DNA of 12,283 bases from CAYPEL01 sp964409635 (GTDB taxonomy: Bacteria > Pseudomonadota > Gammaproteobacteria > DSM-19610): contig CAYPEL010000083.1 of the NCBI GenBank assembly GCA_964409635.1, positions 1 to 12,283 on the forward strand, written 5' to 3'. The translations under genes were made by a program, and so were the position numbers. Below, piece after piece: positions 1 to 7,631 of the stretch (its first letter is position 1; the number at the start of each line of letters is the position of its first letter). Below the pieces are notes generated by a model that saw only the letters and a program-made list of their open reading frames with translations, was not told where the DNA came from and searched no databases.

Positions 1-365
1 AGGCAATAGGGCAGGAAGTGCTGACGTATTGGTCTGCAGGAATTCGTAAAGCGATTGAAGTATTAGATAAGCTTCCCGGCCGGGAAACACACTGCATGGA
101 TATTCACTATCAGGAATTATCCAGCCGGCCGATCGATACCCTCAGAAAAATATACCGGTATATCGGGTTTGAAATGTCGCACGAGGCAGAGATTAATGCG
201 AAGGCATATCTCCAACAGCATCCTAAAAATGAATTTGGACGGCACCGCTATTCTCTGGCACAGTTCAGTCTCGATGCGAGAGAAATAAAAGACAAGTTTA
301 GTGAATACCGGGCGGACTATTGTGCAGTTGATTTGATCAGTAGCCGTCATGACGGACAATCGTGA
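1..365 (+). CDS. Sulfotransferase family protein, C-terminal part (5' end outside window)
   Basis: The reading frame is open from the left window edge (first whole codon at position 3) to TGA at 363-365, so this is the C-terminal ~120 residues of a longer protein; the GTG at 18 is an internal codon rather than a convincing start. The pattern resembles the end of the Sulfotransfer_3 (PAPS-dependent sulfotransferase) family: an IHYQELSSRPIDTLRKIY stretch (the usual 'Y-x-dL-x-x-dP...iY' segment), then a HP-x-N-x-x-GRHRYSLAQFSLD segment and a final 'I-x-x-x-F-x-x-Y'. The PAPS-binding 5'-phosphosulfate loop and 3'-phosphate motif would lie upstream, out of view, so activity cannot be judged. The family transfers sulfate from PAPS to hydroxyl or amino groups; the substrate here is unknown. 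The gene ends 9 nt before hpnO on the same strand, so co-transcription is likely and a role in hopanoid tailoring is possible but only inferred. Confidence 0.75.
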   Translation, partial: AIGQEVLTYWSAGIRKAIEVLDKLPGRETHCMDIHYQELSSRPIDTLRKIYRYIGFEMSHEAEINAKAYLQQHPKNEFGRHRYSLAQFSLDAREIKDKFSEYRADYCAVDLISSRHDGQS

Positions 366-374
366 GTTGCTAGC

Positions 375-1763
375 ATGCCCTTTGATTTAAATCACACACT
401 TGAACAGTCGCGGGGCAAAGGTCACGGTTTGTTCAAGCAACACGTTAACCCCCAGCTAGCACGTGTGCTGCGGACAATTGGTTTTGACCGCAATTACACG
501 CGCGCTGCAGGGGCTTACCTGTGGGATGATCAGGGAAAGCAGTACCTGGATATGATCGGTGGCTACGGAGTATTTGGTGTCGGGCGCAATCATCCCGATA
601 TTCGCCAGGCGCTCAATGATTACCTGGCTGTTGATGACCCCAGCCTGGTGCAGCTTGATGCGCCACTGTTGTGTGGTTTGCTGGCCGAGGCATTGCTCAA
701 ACGCATTCCATACGAAATGGAGAGGGTGTATTTCACTAACTCCGGAACAGAAGGTGTGGAAGCCGCCATTAAGTTTTCCCGCTGTGCAACCGGTCGTGCG
801 GCGATACTTTATTGCAACAAGGCATTTCACGGTCTGACTAACGGCTCGCTTGCGCTCAATGGTGATGCTACTTTCCGTGCAGGTTTCGAACCTTTTCTAC
901 CGGAATGCAGGCAAGTCACGTTTAATGATCTTGAAAGTCTAGAACACGCACTTAGTGCAGGCGATGTGGCCGCCTTTGTGGTGGAGCCCATTCTGGGCAA
1001 GGGCGTTATCATTCCTGATCCTGGATACCTGGCGGCAGCGGCTGATCTGTGTCACCAGCACGGTGCCTTGTTTGTGGCCGACGAAGTACAAACCGGTATA
1101 GGAAGAACCGGCCGTTTCCTGGCGCTTGAACACGAGCCGGGTATTGAACCCGATATTATTGTGTTATCCAAAGCACTGTCTGGCGGTTACGTGCCGGTTG
1201 GTGCGGTGTTGACGCGCCGATGGATACACGAAAAAGTATTTTCCAGTATGGATCGTGCTGTGGTGCATTCCTCAACCTTTGGTAAAGGCGGGTTTGGCAT
1301 GGTGGCGGGTCTGGCCACTCTGGCTTGTCTGGATGATCACGCTCTTATACATCAGGCTGAGCGAATGGGACAGTTACTCGGTGAGGGCATCCAGGCGATG
1401 GCGCCACGTTTTGAGTTTCTTCACGAGGTTCGCTGGCGTGGTTTGATGATAGGCATTGAATTTGCGAAGCCGCGCTCTGTCACCTTAAAGGCTGCCTGGA
1501 AATTGGTGCATAAAATGGATCAGAACCTATTTCCTCAGGCCGTCGCGATGCCATTGCTCGAGGATCATCAAATCCTGAGCCAGGTGGCGGGACACAATAT
1601 CGATATCATCAAGCTGTTGCCACCTTATGTGATTAGCGAAGCGGATGTGCGCAGATTTCTGGATGGGTTTGAGCAGGTGATGGTGAGATTGCATAAATTT
1701 CCTGGGCCTGCTTGGGAAGCGTTGGCGCATATCGGAAAGTATGCGCTTAAAATCAGGAAGTGA
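375..1763 (+). CDS. hpnO: Class III PLP-dependent aminotransferase, HpnO type (hopanoid side-chain amination)
   Basis: This 462-residue protein belongs to the class III (ornithine/acetylornithine-like) aminotransferases. Visible landmarks are the N-terminal 'YLWDDQGKQYLDMIGGYGVF' region (48-67), the phosphate-binding N-S-G-T-E (122-126), F-H-G (151-153), the cofactor-contacting D-E-V-Q-T-G (236-241, Asp236) and the Schiff-base lysine Lys266 in V-L-S-K-A-L-S-G-G. The C-terminal IKLLPPYVI segment (412-420) and the neighbourhood of hopanoid genes point to HpnO, the enzyme known to convert ribosylhopane-derived side chains to aminobacteriohopanetriol in the cytoplasm. ATG at 375 follows the sulfotransferase stop by only 9 nt; a weak GAG (364-366) is the only Shine-Dalgarno-like element, suggesting translational coupling. 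It is convergent with hpnN, with a palindromic element starting 5 nt after its stop. A generic class III aminotransferase of other specificity cannot be excluded from sequence alone. Confidence 0.85.
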   Translation: MPFDLNHTLEQSRGKGHGLFKQHVNPQLARVLRTIGFDRNYTRAAGAYLWDDQGKQYLDMIGGYGVFGVGRNHPDIRQALNDYLAVDDPSLVQLDAPLLCGLLAEALLKRIPYEMERVYFTNSGTEGVEAAIKFSRCATGRAAILYCNKAFHGLTNGSLALNGDATFRAGFEPFLPECRQVTFNDLESLEHALSAGDVAAFVVEPILGKGVIIPDPGYLAAAADLCHQHGALFVADEVQTGIGRTGRFLALEHEPGIEPDIIVLSKALSGGYVPVGAVLTRRWIHEKVFSSMDRAVVHSSTFGKGGFGMVAGLATLACLDDHALIHQAERMGQLLGEGIQAMAPRFEFLHEVRWRGLMIGIEFAKPRSVTLKAAWKLVHKMDQNLFPQAVAMPLLEDHQILSQVAGHNIDIIKLLPPYVISEADVRRFLDGFEQVMVRLHKFPGPAWEALAHIGKYALKIRK

Positions 1764-1768
1764 TGGCC

Positions 1769-1886
1769 GTACGCTGCTTATGCGTCACCTTGTTTGCAGA
1801 CCATCGGCAGCAGGGAAGCTGCCGCTGAGCGTACAGGGATGTATTCACAGCGGGTCTGCAAACAAGGTGACGCATAAGCAGCGTAC
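1769..1886 (+). repeat. 118-nt palindromic interspersed element, copy A
   Basis: Two perfectly complementary arms (1768-1802 and 1853-1887, 35 bp counting the flanking CG pair) enclose a 50-nt core. The core itself folds: CGGCAGC (1805-1811) pairs with GCTGCCG (1818-1824) around an AGGGAA loop, and CGCTG (1823-1827) can alternatively pair with CAGCG (1848-1852). A second copy of exactly the same length lies at 4596-4713 in the same orientation. The element fills the gap between the convergent 3' ends of hpnO and hpnN, starting 5 nt after the hpnO stop. It contains no coding capacity, and no target-site duplication is evident. It resembles a REP/MITE-type non-autonomous palindromic element; I cannot name the family. 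As RNA the long stem could protect or terminate transcripts from either side, although no T-tract follows it. Confidence 0.9.
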
Positions 1887-1929
1887 GTATTTGTAGGTTA
1901 CGTCAGTCGATACTGGCCGTATAAAACAT

Positions 1930-4563
1930 TTAAGCGGCGGTTGTTTTCCGATAGAGCAACGCAGGCAATACAATCAGCACGCAGACCAGGGTGGAGCCTA
2001 TGCCGATGGTCAACATAGTCCCCATACTGGCAGCACCAGGATGCGGTGAAAAGGCGAGGCTGCCGAAACTACAGATCGTTGTCAGTGTGCTGAGTAAAAC
2101 TGCTTTGGTAGTACTGCTGCCAATGAGAGTGTTTTGCAGGGAGGCTGACGTGCGATAACGGTGTACCATGTGGATACCGCTATCGACCCCCACGCCCAGG
2201 AGTAAGGGTATAGCAATGACATTCGCGTAGTTGAACGGCAGGTTGAGTAGTACAGTGATGGCACCGGTTATCGCTGCTGCGAGTAGCAGGGGTAACAGGA
2301 CGAGTAACGCGTCACGCTTGTCCGGCATAAAAATCAGCAGCAGAACTGTAATAGCAGAAAAAGCCATTAAGAGCGCTTGGATAAATGCTTCAACGACGAC
2401 CTTACCGGCTTCAAGATTGTAAACGGCTGATTCCGTTGCATTCGGGGCAATGAATTTTACCGCTGCGACAAATTCCTGCAAATCAACATCGTTATCGAGA
2501 ATCTTTTGCGGGTAGACTGCAATGCGATGAACATCTTTGTCAGTCAACCAGCGCCTGGCCAGTGGTTCAGGCAGTGACGCTAGTTGCACCGGTTGTGCGG
2601 TTAAGGCGGTATTTAAATTTCTCAATTGTTGGGGCAGGGCGCCTAGTAGACTTTGCTGCAAAATTGAGAGTTGCCTAGCCTGCTGTTTGCTGTCCTTGTT
2701 GGCTAGTGTCTGCAGATAGGTTCGCATGTTTTCCTGCACACTGTGGATAGTTTCATCCGGGATGCTGCCCGAGGTTTTGAAACCATCCAGCTTGGATAGA
2801 AACTTTTGCATTGCAGCGAGAGGCGTTGCCGGGTGAATCACCGGCGTTGTGTCTGAGGCATTTAATTCAGCACCCAAAATAAAAGCCAGATCCTGCAAGA
2901 TAATCAGCTTGTCCTCTTGCTGCTTTGGTATGAACTGCGCAACAGAGATAACCCGCCCAACGGTTTCAAGTTCCTTTAATTGTGAGACCAGGCTGGCCGT
3001 CATTTCTTTTCCCTCTACCGACAGGGCAATACGCCAGGGTGAGGTATCACTGGATTTGAGTAATTCATTAAACGTTCGCACTGATTCGCTTTGTGCGTCT
3101 CTGAGGTGAATTGGGTTGGCGTCAAAACGAACAGATGGCAACAGTATGGCTGAAATAATAACTACCATTAAGGCCGACCAAAGTACGACGCGTGGATGTG
3201 AGGTAAAGGGTAACAGTAAGCTGGACAAACGGCTTTGCCTTTTGGCCGGTTTTTTCTGATGGGGTAGCAGATACAGTAAGGCGGGCAGTAAGCTCAAGTT
3301 CAGGATCAGGCTGATGATCATACCGGTGCCGGCAATCAGCCCCAATTCTGATACGCCGGAAAATGCGGTGGGTATAAACGCATAGAATCCGGTTGCGGTG
3401 GTGATCGTACAGATCAGCAGAGACCGACCTATATCACAAAGCGCTGTCTGCAGCGCATTGGTTTGTGAAATGTTTTGAGCCGTTAGTTCCTGATAGCGCA
3501 TGCACAGATGAATCGAGTAGTCGATACCTAAACCTATATAGAGAACGGCAAAGGCGATTGAGATCAGGTTGAGACTGCCAATTGCAAAAGCGGCAAATCC
3601 CGCAGTCAGTATCAGACCCGTTATCAGGGTGATGACGGCGGCGGTGATGAGTTGCCATGACCGCAAACCCAGTATGAGTACCGCCGCAACTAGCCCGAGT
3701 GACAGCAGGCCGGTGAACACTGCACCGCGGCTGGCTGTTTCGAGTTCATCGTAGGCGAGGGCAACTTCCCCGGTAAGGTAAACCCGAACCTCGCGTGATC
3801 GATCCTGTTGCATTTTACCGGCCAGTTCCCGGATGGCCGATATGGCTGGTTGCGCTGGCTTTAGCTGACTGTAATCAAGCTCGGTCTGAAGGATGATTAA
3901 TTGTTTTTTCTCGGTTGAGTTGAAAGCCTCTCCTTGCAACAACTTCTGCCAGGAAACTTCATAAGTTTTTCCTTCCAAACTGGCTTTAAATGTCGCATTC
4001 AATTGGTTCAACAGGGGTTCCAATTCGAGTTGTTCTCCATCCTCTGCTGCCGTTAGCGCTTTATCGAGCATGTTGAACAGTCCACCCAGGTTCATGTCTC
4101 GCGTCAGGGTGGCAAGAAAAGGCTGTACTTCGGATAGGTGGGTAGCCAGTGTCTGTAATTCATCAGGATCCAGATACAACAAGGCATGCTTGTCCAGAAA
4201 TGGGCCACCGTAGGGTATATAGACCTGTTTGAATAAATCCTTGCGCTCACTGAGTTGTGTTGCAAGCTCGCGTGCGGCAGCGTGGGCGCGATCCGGGGTT
4301 ATCGCTTCTACCAGGACAACCAGGGTATCAAGGGTGTGTGGAAATGCTTGCTGGTAAGCTGAATAATTGCGTTGGAAGGGAAGATCGGGTGACAGCATAT
4401 GTTGGGTATCAGTATCGATACCCAGATTGTTACTGGTGTAGTAAAGAACACAGAGCGTCAGGACTGAAAACAGTACAACGACTTTTAACGCATGATTGAA
4501 TATCCAGCTTGCCCAGCGAACCAGGAAACTATTGAGTGTGGAAGTGTGAACCGGGTTGTGCAT
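1930..4563 (-). CDS. hpnN: RND/MMPL-family hopanoid transporter HpnN
   Basis: This 877-residue inner-membrane protein has the duplicated RND layout: an N-terminal membrane segment (about 24-42), a large periplasmic loop, a membrane block (about 280-435) with G-L-G-I-D-Y-S-I-H (Asp348), a second N-terminal-type segment (about 459-476), a second loop, and a C-terminal membrane block (about 727-870) with G-V-G-V-D-S-G-I-H (Asp794). The paired 'G-x-D-x-x-I-H-x-x-x-R-Y' motifs in the two halves are typical of the MMPL/SSD-like branch. The N-terminal 'NNLGIDTDTQHMLSPDLPFQRNY' type of sequence and the cluster context identify HpnN, known in other bacteria to move hopanoids from the inner to the outer membrane. 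The length fits the family. ATG at 4563 lacks a recognisable Shine-Dalgarno sequence; the 32 nt between it and palindromic copy B are C/T-rich on the coding strand near the start. HpnM, the likely periplasmic partner, is encoded in the divergent operon. Confidence 0.93.
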   Translation of the reverse strand: MHNPVHTSTLNSFLVRWASWIFNHALKVVVLFSVLTLCVLYYTSNNLGIDTDTQHMLSPDLPFQRNYSAYQQAFPHTLDTLVVLVEAITPDRAHAAARELATQLSERKDLFKQVYIPYGGPFLDKHALLYLDPDELQTLATHLSEVQPFLATLTRDMNLGGLFNMLDKALTAAEDGEQLELEPLLNQLNATFKASLEGKTYEVSWQKLLQGEAFNSTEKKQLIILQTELDYSQLKPAQPAISAIRELAGKMQQDRSREVRVYLTGEVALAYDELETASRGAVFTGLLSLGLVAAVLILGLRSWQLITAAVITLITGLILTAGFAAFAIGSLNLISIAFAVLYIGLGIDYSIHLCMRYQELTAQNISQTNALQTALCDIGRSLLICTITTATGFYAFIPTAFSGVSELGLIAGTGMIISLILNLSLLPALLYLLPHQKKPAKRQSRLSSLLLPFTSHPRVVLWSALMVVIISAILLPSVRFDANPIHLRDAQSESVRTFNELLKSSDTSPWRIALSVEGKEMTASLVSQLKELETVGRVISVAQFIPKQQEDKLIILQDLAFILGAELNASDTTPVIHPATPLAAMQKFLSKLDGFKTSGSIPDETIHSVQENMRTYLQTLANKDSKQQARQLSILQQSLLGALPQQLRNLNTALTAQPVQLASLPEPLARRWLTDKDVHRIAVYPQKILDNDVDLQEFVAAVKFIAPNATESAVYNLEAGKVVVEAFIQALLMAFSAITVLLLIFMPDKRDALLVLLPLLLAAAITGAITVLLNLPFNYANVIAIPLLLGVGVDSGIHMVHRYRTSASLQNTLIGSSTTKAVLLSTLTTICSFGSLAFSPHPGAASMGTMLTIGIGSTLVCVLIVLPALLYRKTTAA

Positions 4564-4595
4564 GGAAAATGGAAGTTACGTTGATTTACAAAGCA

Positions 4596-4713
4596 GTACG
4601 CTGATTATGCGACATATTATTTGCAGACCATCGGCAGCAGGGAAGCTGCCGCTGAGCGTACAAGGATGTATTCACAGCGAGTCTGCAAATAATATGTCGC
4701 ATAATCAGCGTAC
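4596..4713 (+). repeat. 118-nt palindromic interspersed element, copy B
   Basis: Arms 4596-4628 and 4681-4713 are perfect 33-bp reverse complements. The intervening 52-nt core differs from the corresponding stretch of copy A (1802-1853) at only two positions (copy B 4663 and 4680). The arms differ from those of copy A at five positions per arm (arm positions 9, 17, 20, 21 and 24), each matched by the complementary change in the opposite arm. The orientation is the same as copy A. It sits between hpnG (34 nt after its stop) and hpnN (32 nt before its start) inside an otherwise co-directional gene run. A transcript crossing it would form a long double-stranded hairpin, a plausible RNase III substrate or attenuating structure, so hpnN expression may be uncoupled from that of the upstream genes. 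Confidence 0.9.
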
Positions 4714-4747
4714 GGGTTAATAACTACTCCATTATGGAATGATTGTA

Positions 4748-5470
4748 TTATTTTTCCAATACGCTGGGTTTAAGCGCTTCAAGGTGGGTCTGTTGGGCGA
4801 TAGCTTTCAGTACGGCCAGTGCCTTATTGAAACTACGCGCCAGTTTATATACCGCAAACCAGTCATAAGGCCGGAATAGATAGTTAACTAAAAACCGGGC
4901 AGGGTGGGCATGGCCGAAGGCGTCGATGCAATCGGGCAGCCAGGCTGGTAAACGCATGTCAGCACTGTCGGCAATCACGCGTATGGCGGCAAATTTAATA
5001 CCCTGGTCATGGGCCAGGGTACCAAGCGCGGCGCTTTCCATATCGGCTGCGACTGCGCCGGACTGGATACGTACTGTTTGTTTACCGTCAGTTGTGTGAA
5101 GTATTTTTCCAGTTGCAATAAGGGGTTCAGTACAGACTGAAAAAGTATCCGAAAAGAGCTCGCTAAGTAAACTGTGCCAGTCCTGACTGACGGATACAGG
5201 GGTCTGGTCGGATGTCATGACATTGGCGGGTATTAACAGTTGGCCGGGGTTAACGCCTGGTTTCAGGGCAACGGCCGTCCCCCAGCTCAATAATGCCTGT
5301 ACACCCTGTTTGAGTAAGACTTCTCCAGCGTGTTGGGCGCGTTGTGCGCCCATTCCGGAAATATAGAGCAGGACATTATCGCTTAGCCGAATGACTTCAT
5401 CTGTCGGCAGTCTTTGCTGGCTGAGTGGTTTCGCCTCACTGGATAATGCGACGACAATTCCTAGTATCAC
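4748..5470 (-). CDS. hpnG: Hopanoid-associated phosphorylase HpnG (adenosylhopane to ribosylhopane)
   Basis: This 240-residue protein is a member of the purine nucleoside phosphorylase/MTA-SAH nucleosidase superfamily. It has the N-terminal β-strand I-L-G-I-V-V-A-L-S-S-E (2-12), the phosphate/base region G-M-G-A (39-42), S-W-G-T-A (62-66), the ribose-binding A-A-D-M-E-S-A-A-L (141-149, Glu145) and the R-V-I-A-D-S-A-D segment (164-171), whose Asp168 corresponds to the purine-contacting acid of the family. In the hopanoid pathway HpnG releases adenine from adenosylhopane, giving a ribosyl or phosphoribosyl hopane. The C-terminal extension R-P-Y-D-W-F-A-V-Y-K-L (200-210) is amphipathic or hydrophobic and may aid contact with the membrane-embedded substrate (inference). 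It begins with GTG at 5470, overlapping the hpnF stop in the 4-nt sequence GTGA, with a GAGG five nt upstream. This indicates translational coupling to hpnF. Confidence 0.9.
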   Translation of the reverse strand: MILGIVVALSSEAKPLSQQRLPTDEVIRLSDNVLLYISGMGAQRAQHAGEVLLKQGVQALLSWGTAVALKPGVNPGQLLIPANVMTSDQTPVSVSQDWHSLLSELFSDTFSVCTEPLIATGKILHTTDGKQTVRIQSGAVAADMESAALGTLAHDQGIKFAAIRVIADSADMRLPAWLPDCIDAFGHAHPARFLVNYLFRPYDWFAVYKLARSFNKALAVLKAIAQQTHLEALKPSVLEK

Positions 5471-7485
5471 ACCGTCCTCATAAAGCGGTGGCGGTAGTAC
5501 CGTGCCAGCGCCCAGACGGGAAAGTATTTGTCATAACCATGGTAGCGGAGGTAAAACACTCGCGGGAATCCAGGTGCTGTGAAACAGTCGTCGTGCCAGA
5601 GTCCTTCGTCACGCTGTTTTTCCAACAGAAACTGGGCGCCACGGTGTAATTGCGGTGCATTGAACTCTCCAGCCGCCATCAGGCCGAGCATTGCCCAGGC
5701 TGTCTGGAAAGCGGTACTTTTATAGCCACCTCCTGCCAGCGCAGTGTCATCGTAACTGTCGTTGTGTTCACCCCAGCCACCATCTTCATTCTGTTTGCTT
5801 TTCAGCCAGCTTGCAGCGTGGACAACCGCTGTATCGCGGTTACTGATTCCGGCCCGTTCAAAAGCTACCAGTACCGACCAAGTGCCGTATATGTAATTGG
5901 TTCCCCAACGGCCAAACCAGCTGCCGTCAGACTCTTGTTCACCTTTTATATATTTCAGGCACTGGTTAAGCGCCTGTTGATACGTTTTATTGTTTGCCGC
6001 AGCGTGCAGTGCGAGCAAGGTGGCGCAACGTGCACTGACGTCGGCGGTGGGCGGGTCGAGTAGCGCGCCATGGTCTGCAAAGGGAATGGAGTTAAGGTAG
6101 TCGCAGGTGTTATCCACATCAAAGGCGGCAAAACCACCGTTTTTGGACTGCATGCAGCAGATCCAATCGGTCGCCATCTGAATAGATGGCAGGTATTTTT
6201 CGCTGTCCTGGGCGTGCATGGCCCAGGCGGCAACAGCCGTGTCGTCCAGGTCGGGGTAGTAACTGTTTTCATTCTGAAAAGCCCAGCCACCTCCCGTTGA
6301 GTTGGGGCAGTCTTCCCGCCAGTCCCCGGCTTCATCGGTGAGTTGCTTTTTCCTTAACCAGTCAAGTGCATCGCCAGTCGCGGTTTCGTTATTCCCGGAT
6401 GCTTGCAGTGCCAGCGCGGCAAGTGCGGTATCCCAGACGGGCGAATTACAAGGCTGACAGTAGGCGTCGTTATCCTGTTCAACGAGCAATGCTTGCAGTG
6501 CTTGTTTAGCGGTTTCACGAAAAGGGTGGTCAGGTGCGTAGCCGAGGCAGGCGAGGGCCTCTAGCGCGTTTATCATGGCCGGGAAAATTGCACCCAGGCC
6601 ACCTGTGCCATTGAGGCGTTCAGTAAACCACTGTTCTGCTTTTTTAATCGCATGCTGCCGGAGCCGGTGTGGAATGAGCGGCTCCATAAATTTAGCGCCG
6701 CGATCCAAAATCAGGAACAGCCGGGTGCGCGTTGAATCAACCTTGAAATACTGTTTCTCTTCATCTGCGGGTATTGTGAAGAGTTCACTGATATTAATAT
6801 TATCCGGATTGCGTGCTTGTGGTTTGAGTGTGCAAAGTATAAGCAGCGGTACCATAACGGTACGCGACCAGTATGAAACCTTGCTGATGTGGAACGGAAA
6901 CCAGCGTGGCAGCAACATGATTTCAGCAGGAATAAAGGGTGCGGCCCGCCACGGCACCTGACCAAATAATGCCAGTGTAATCCGTGTGAACACATTACTA
7001 TGCGCTGCACCACCGTGCGTCAGAATGGCGTTGCGGGCGCTTACCATGTGCGCGTCGTTGGGTGAATCACCAGCCAGCTTAAGGGCGTAGTAGGCCTTTA
7101 CGGAGCAACTCATATCGAACTTGCCATCCGTATAGAGGGGCCAGCCATCACTGGCAGACTGGCGTTTGCGGAGATAATTTGCCAGTTTGGCTTGCAGGCT
7201 GGTATCGATCTCATCTAAATAGTGCATCATGAGAATGTATTCGGCGGGAATCGTGCAGTCAGCTTCCAGCTCAAATGACCAGCAGCCGTTATCCTGTTGC
7301 AGTGCCAGTAGCGCTTGTTCCGCACGGCCCAGTGCAATAGAGAGTTCTGTTTTTTCATCGGGCCTGGTTGTACCCTTTGCCCTGACCTTTGTAGTCTCGC
7401 CAGGTTTTGATTGTTTTTTTTCTGCCTCTTGCGGCGATGTTGGAAGAAAAGGTTGCCGCCGAAGGTCTAAATGTTGTTGTTCCAT
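5467..7485 (-). CDS. shc: Squalene-hopene cyclase
   Basis: This 672-residue class II triterpene cyclase (also called hpnF) converts squalene to hop-22(29)-ene and hopan-22-ol at the inner membrane. The protonating D-x-D-D motif is intact as P-D-L-D-D-T-A (411-417). Several QW repeats of the (α/α) barrel are recognisable: Q-D-N-G-C-W (64-69), K-N-G-G-F (448-452), S-D-G-S-W (519-523), E-D-G-G-W (567-571) and R-D-E-G-L-W (625-630). Family landmarks I-P-A-E-Y (79-83), P-P-T-A-D-V-S-A-R (478-486) and Y-L-R-Y-H-G-Y (645-651) are also present. The first ~45 residues are polar, rich in Q, K, E and P, and precede the conserved start of the fold, so the protein is slightly longer than typical bacterial SHCs. 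ATG at 7485 has an AAGGG (7496-7500) about 10 nt upstream. It follows the squalene synthase gene by 146 nt and overlaps hpnG by 4 nt. Confidence 0.97.
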   Translation of the reverse strand: MEQQHLDLRRQPFLPTSPQEAEKKQSKPGETTKVRAKGTTRPDEKTELSIALGRAEQALLALQQDNGCWSFELEADCTIPAEYILMMHYLDEIDTSLQAKLANYLRKRQSASDGWPLYTDGKFDMSCSVKAYYALKLAGDSPNDAHMVSARNAILTHGGAAHSNVFTRITLALFGQVPWRAAPFIPAEIMLLPRWFPFHISKVSYWSRTVMVPLLILCTLKPQARNPDNINISELFTIPADEEKQYFKVDSTRTRLFLILDRGAKFMEPLIPHRLRQHAIKKAEQWFTERLNGTGGLGAIFPAMINALEALACLGYAPDHPFRETAKQALQALLVEQDNDAYCQPCNSPVWDTALAALALQASGNNETATGDALDWLRKKQLTDEAGDWREDCPNSTGGGWAFQNENSYYPDLDDTAVAAWAMHAQDSEKYLPSIQMATDWICCMQSKNGGFAAFDVDNTCDYLNSIPFADHGALLDPPTADVSARCATLLALHAAANNKTYQQALNQCLKYIKGEQESDGSWFGRWGTNYIYGTWSVLVAFERAGISNRDTAVVHAASWLKSKQNEDGGWGEHNDSYDDTALAGGGYKSTAFQTAWAMLGLMAAGEFNAPQLHRGAQFLLEKQRDEGLWHDDCFTAPGFPRVFYLRYHGYDKYFPVWALARYYRHRFMRTV

Positions 7486-7631
7486 GGCTTTGTTGCCCTT
7501 TAATTAAGCCGCACTTTGATAGATCGGTGCAGTGTAATCTGGCACGCATATACGTCTTGGTACGCGCAACGGCAGTATCACTGCTACCGATGGCCTGTTT
7601 TCAATGTGCTGCGTATTCAACGTTTTCATTA

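Noticed and set aside
18..365. GTG at 18 as the true start of a small 115-residue gene
   Set aside because: The frame is open to the window edge and the protein matches only the C-terminal half of the sulfotransferase family, so it is better read as a truncated view of a longer gene.
456..830. 124-codon minus-strand open frame and other frames inside hpnO
   Set aside because: They are shadows of the class III aminotransferase reading frame, with no motif or ribosome site of their own.
1769..4713. The two repeats as a CRISPR array or as ends of a composite transposon with its own transposase
   Set aside because: There are only two copies, 2.8 kb apart and each palindromic, with no spacers, no transposase gene between them (only hpnN) and no target-site duplication seen.
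5650..6335. Open frames on both strands within the squalene-hopene cyclase gene
   Set aside because: The cyclase frame carries all family motifs; the alternatives have compositionally odd sequences and no recognisable features.
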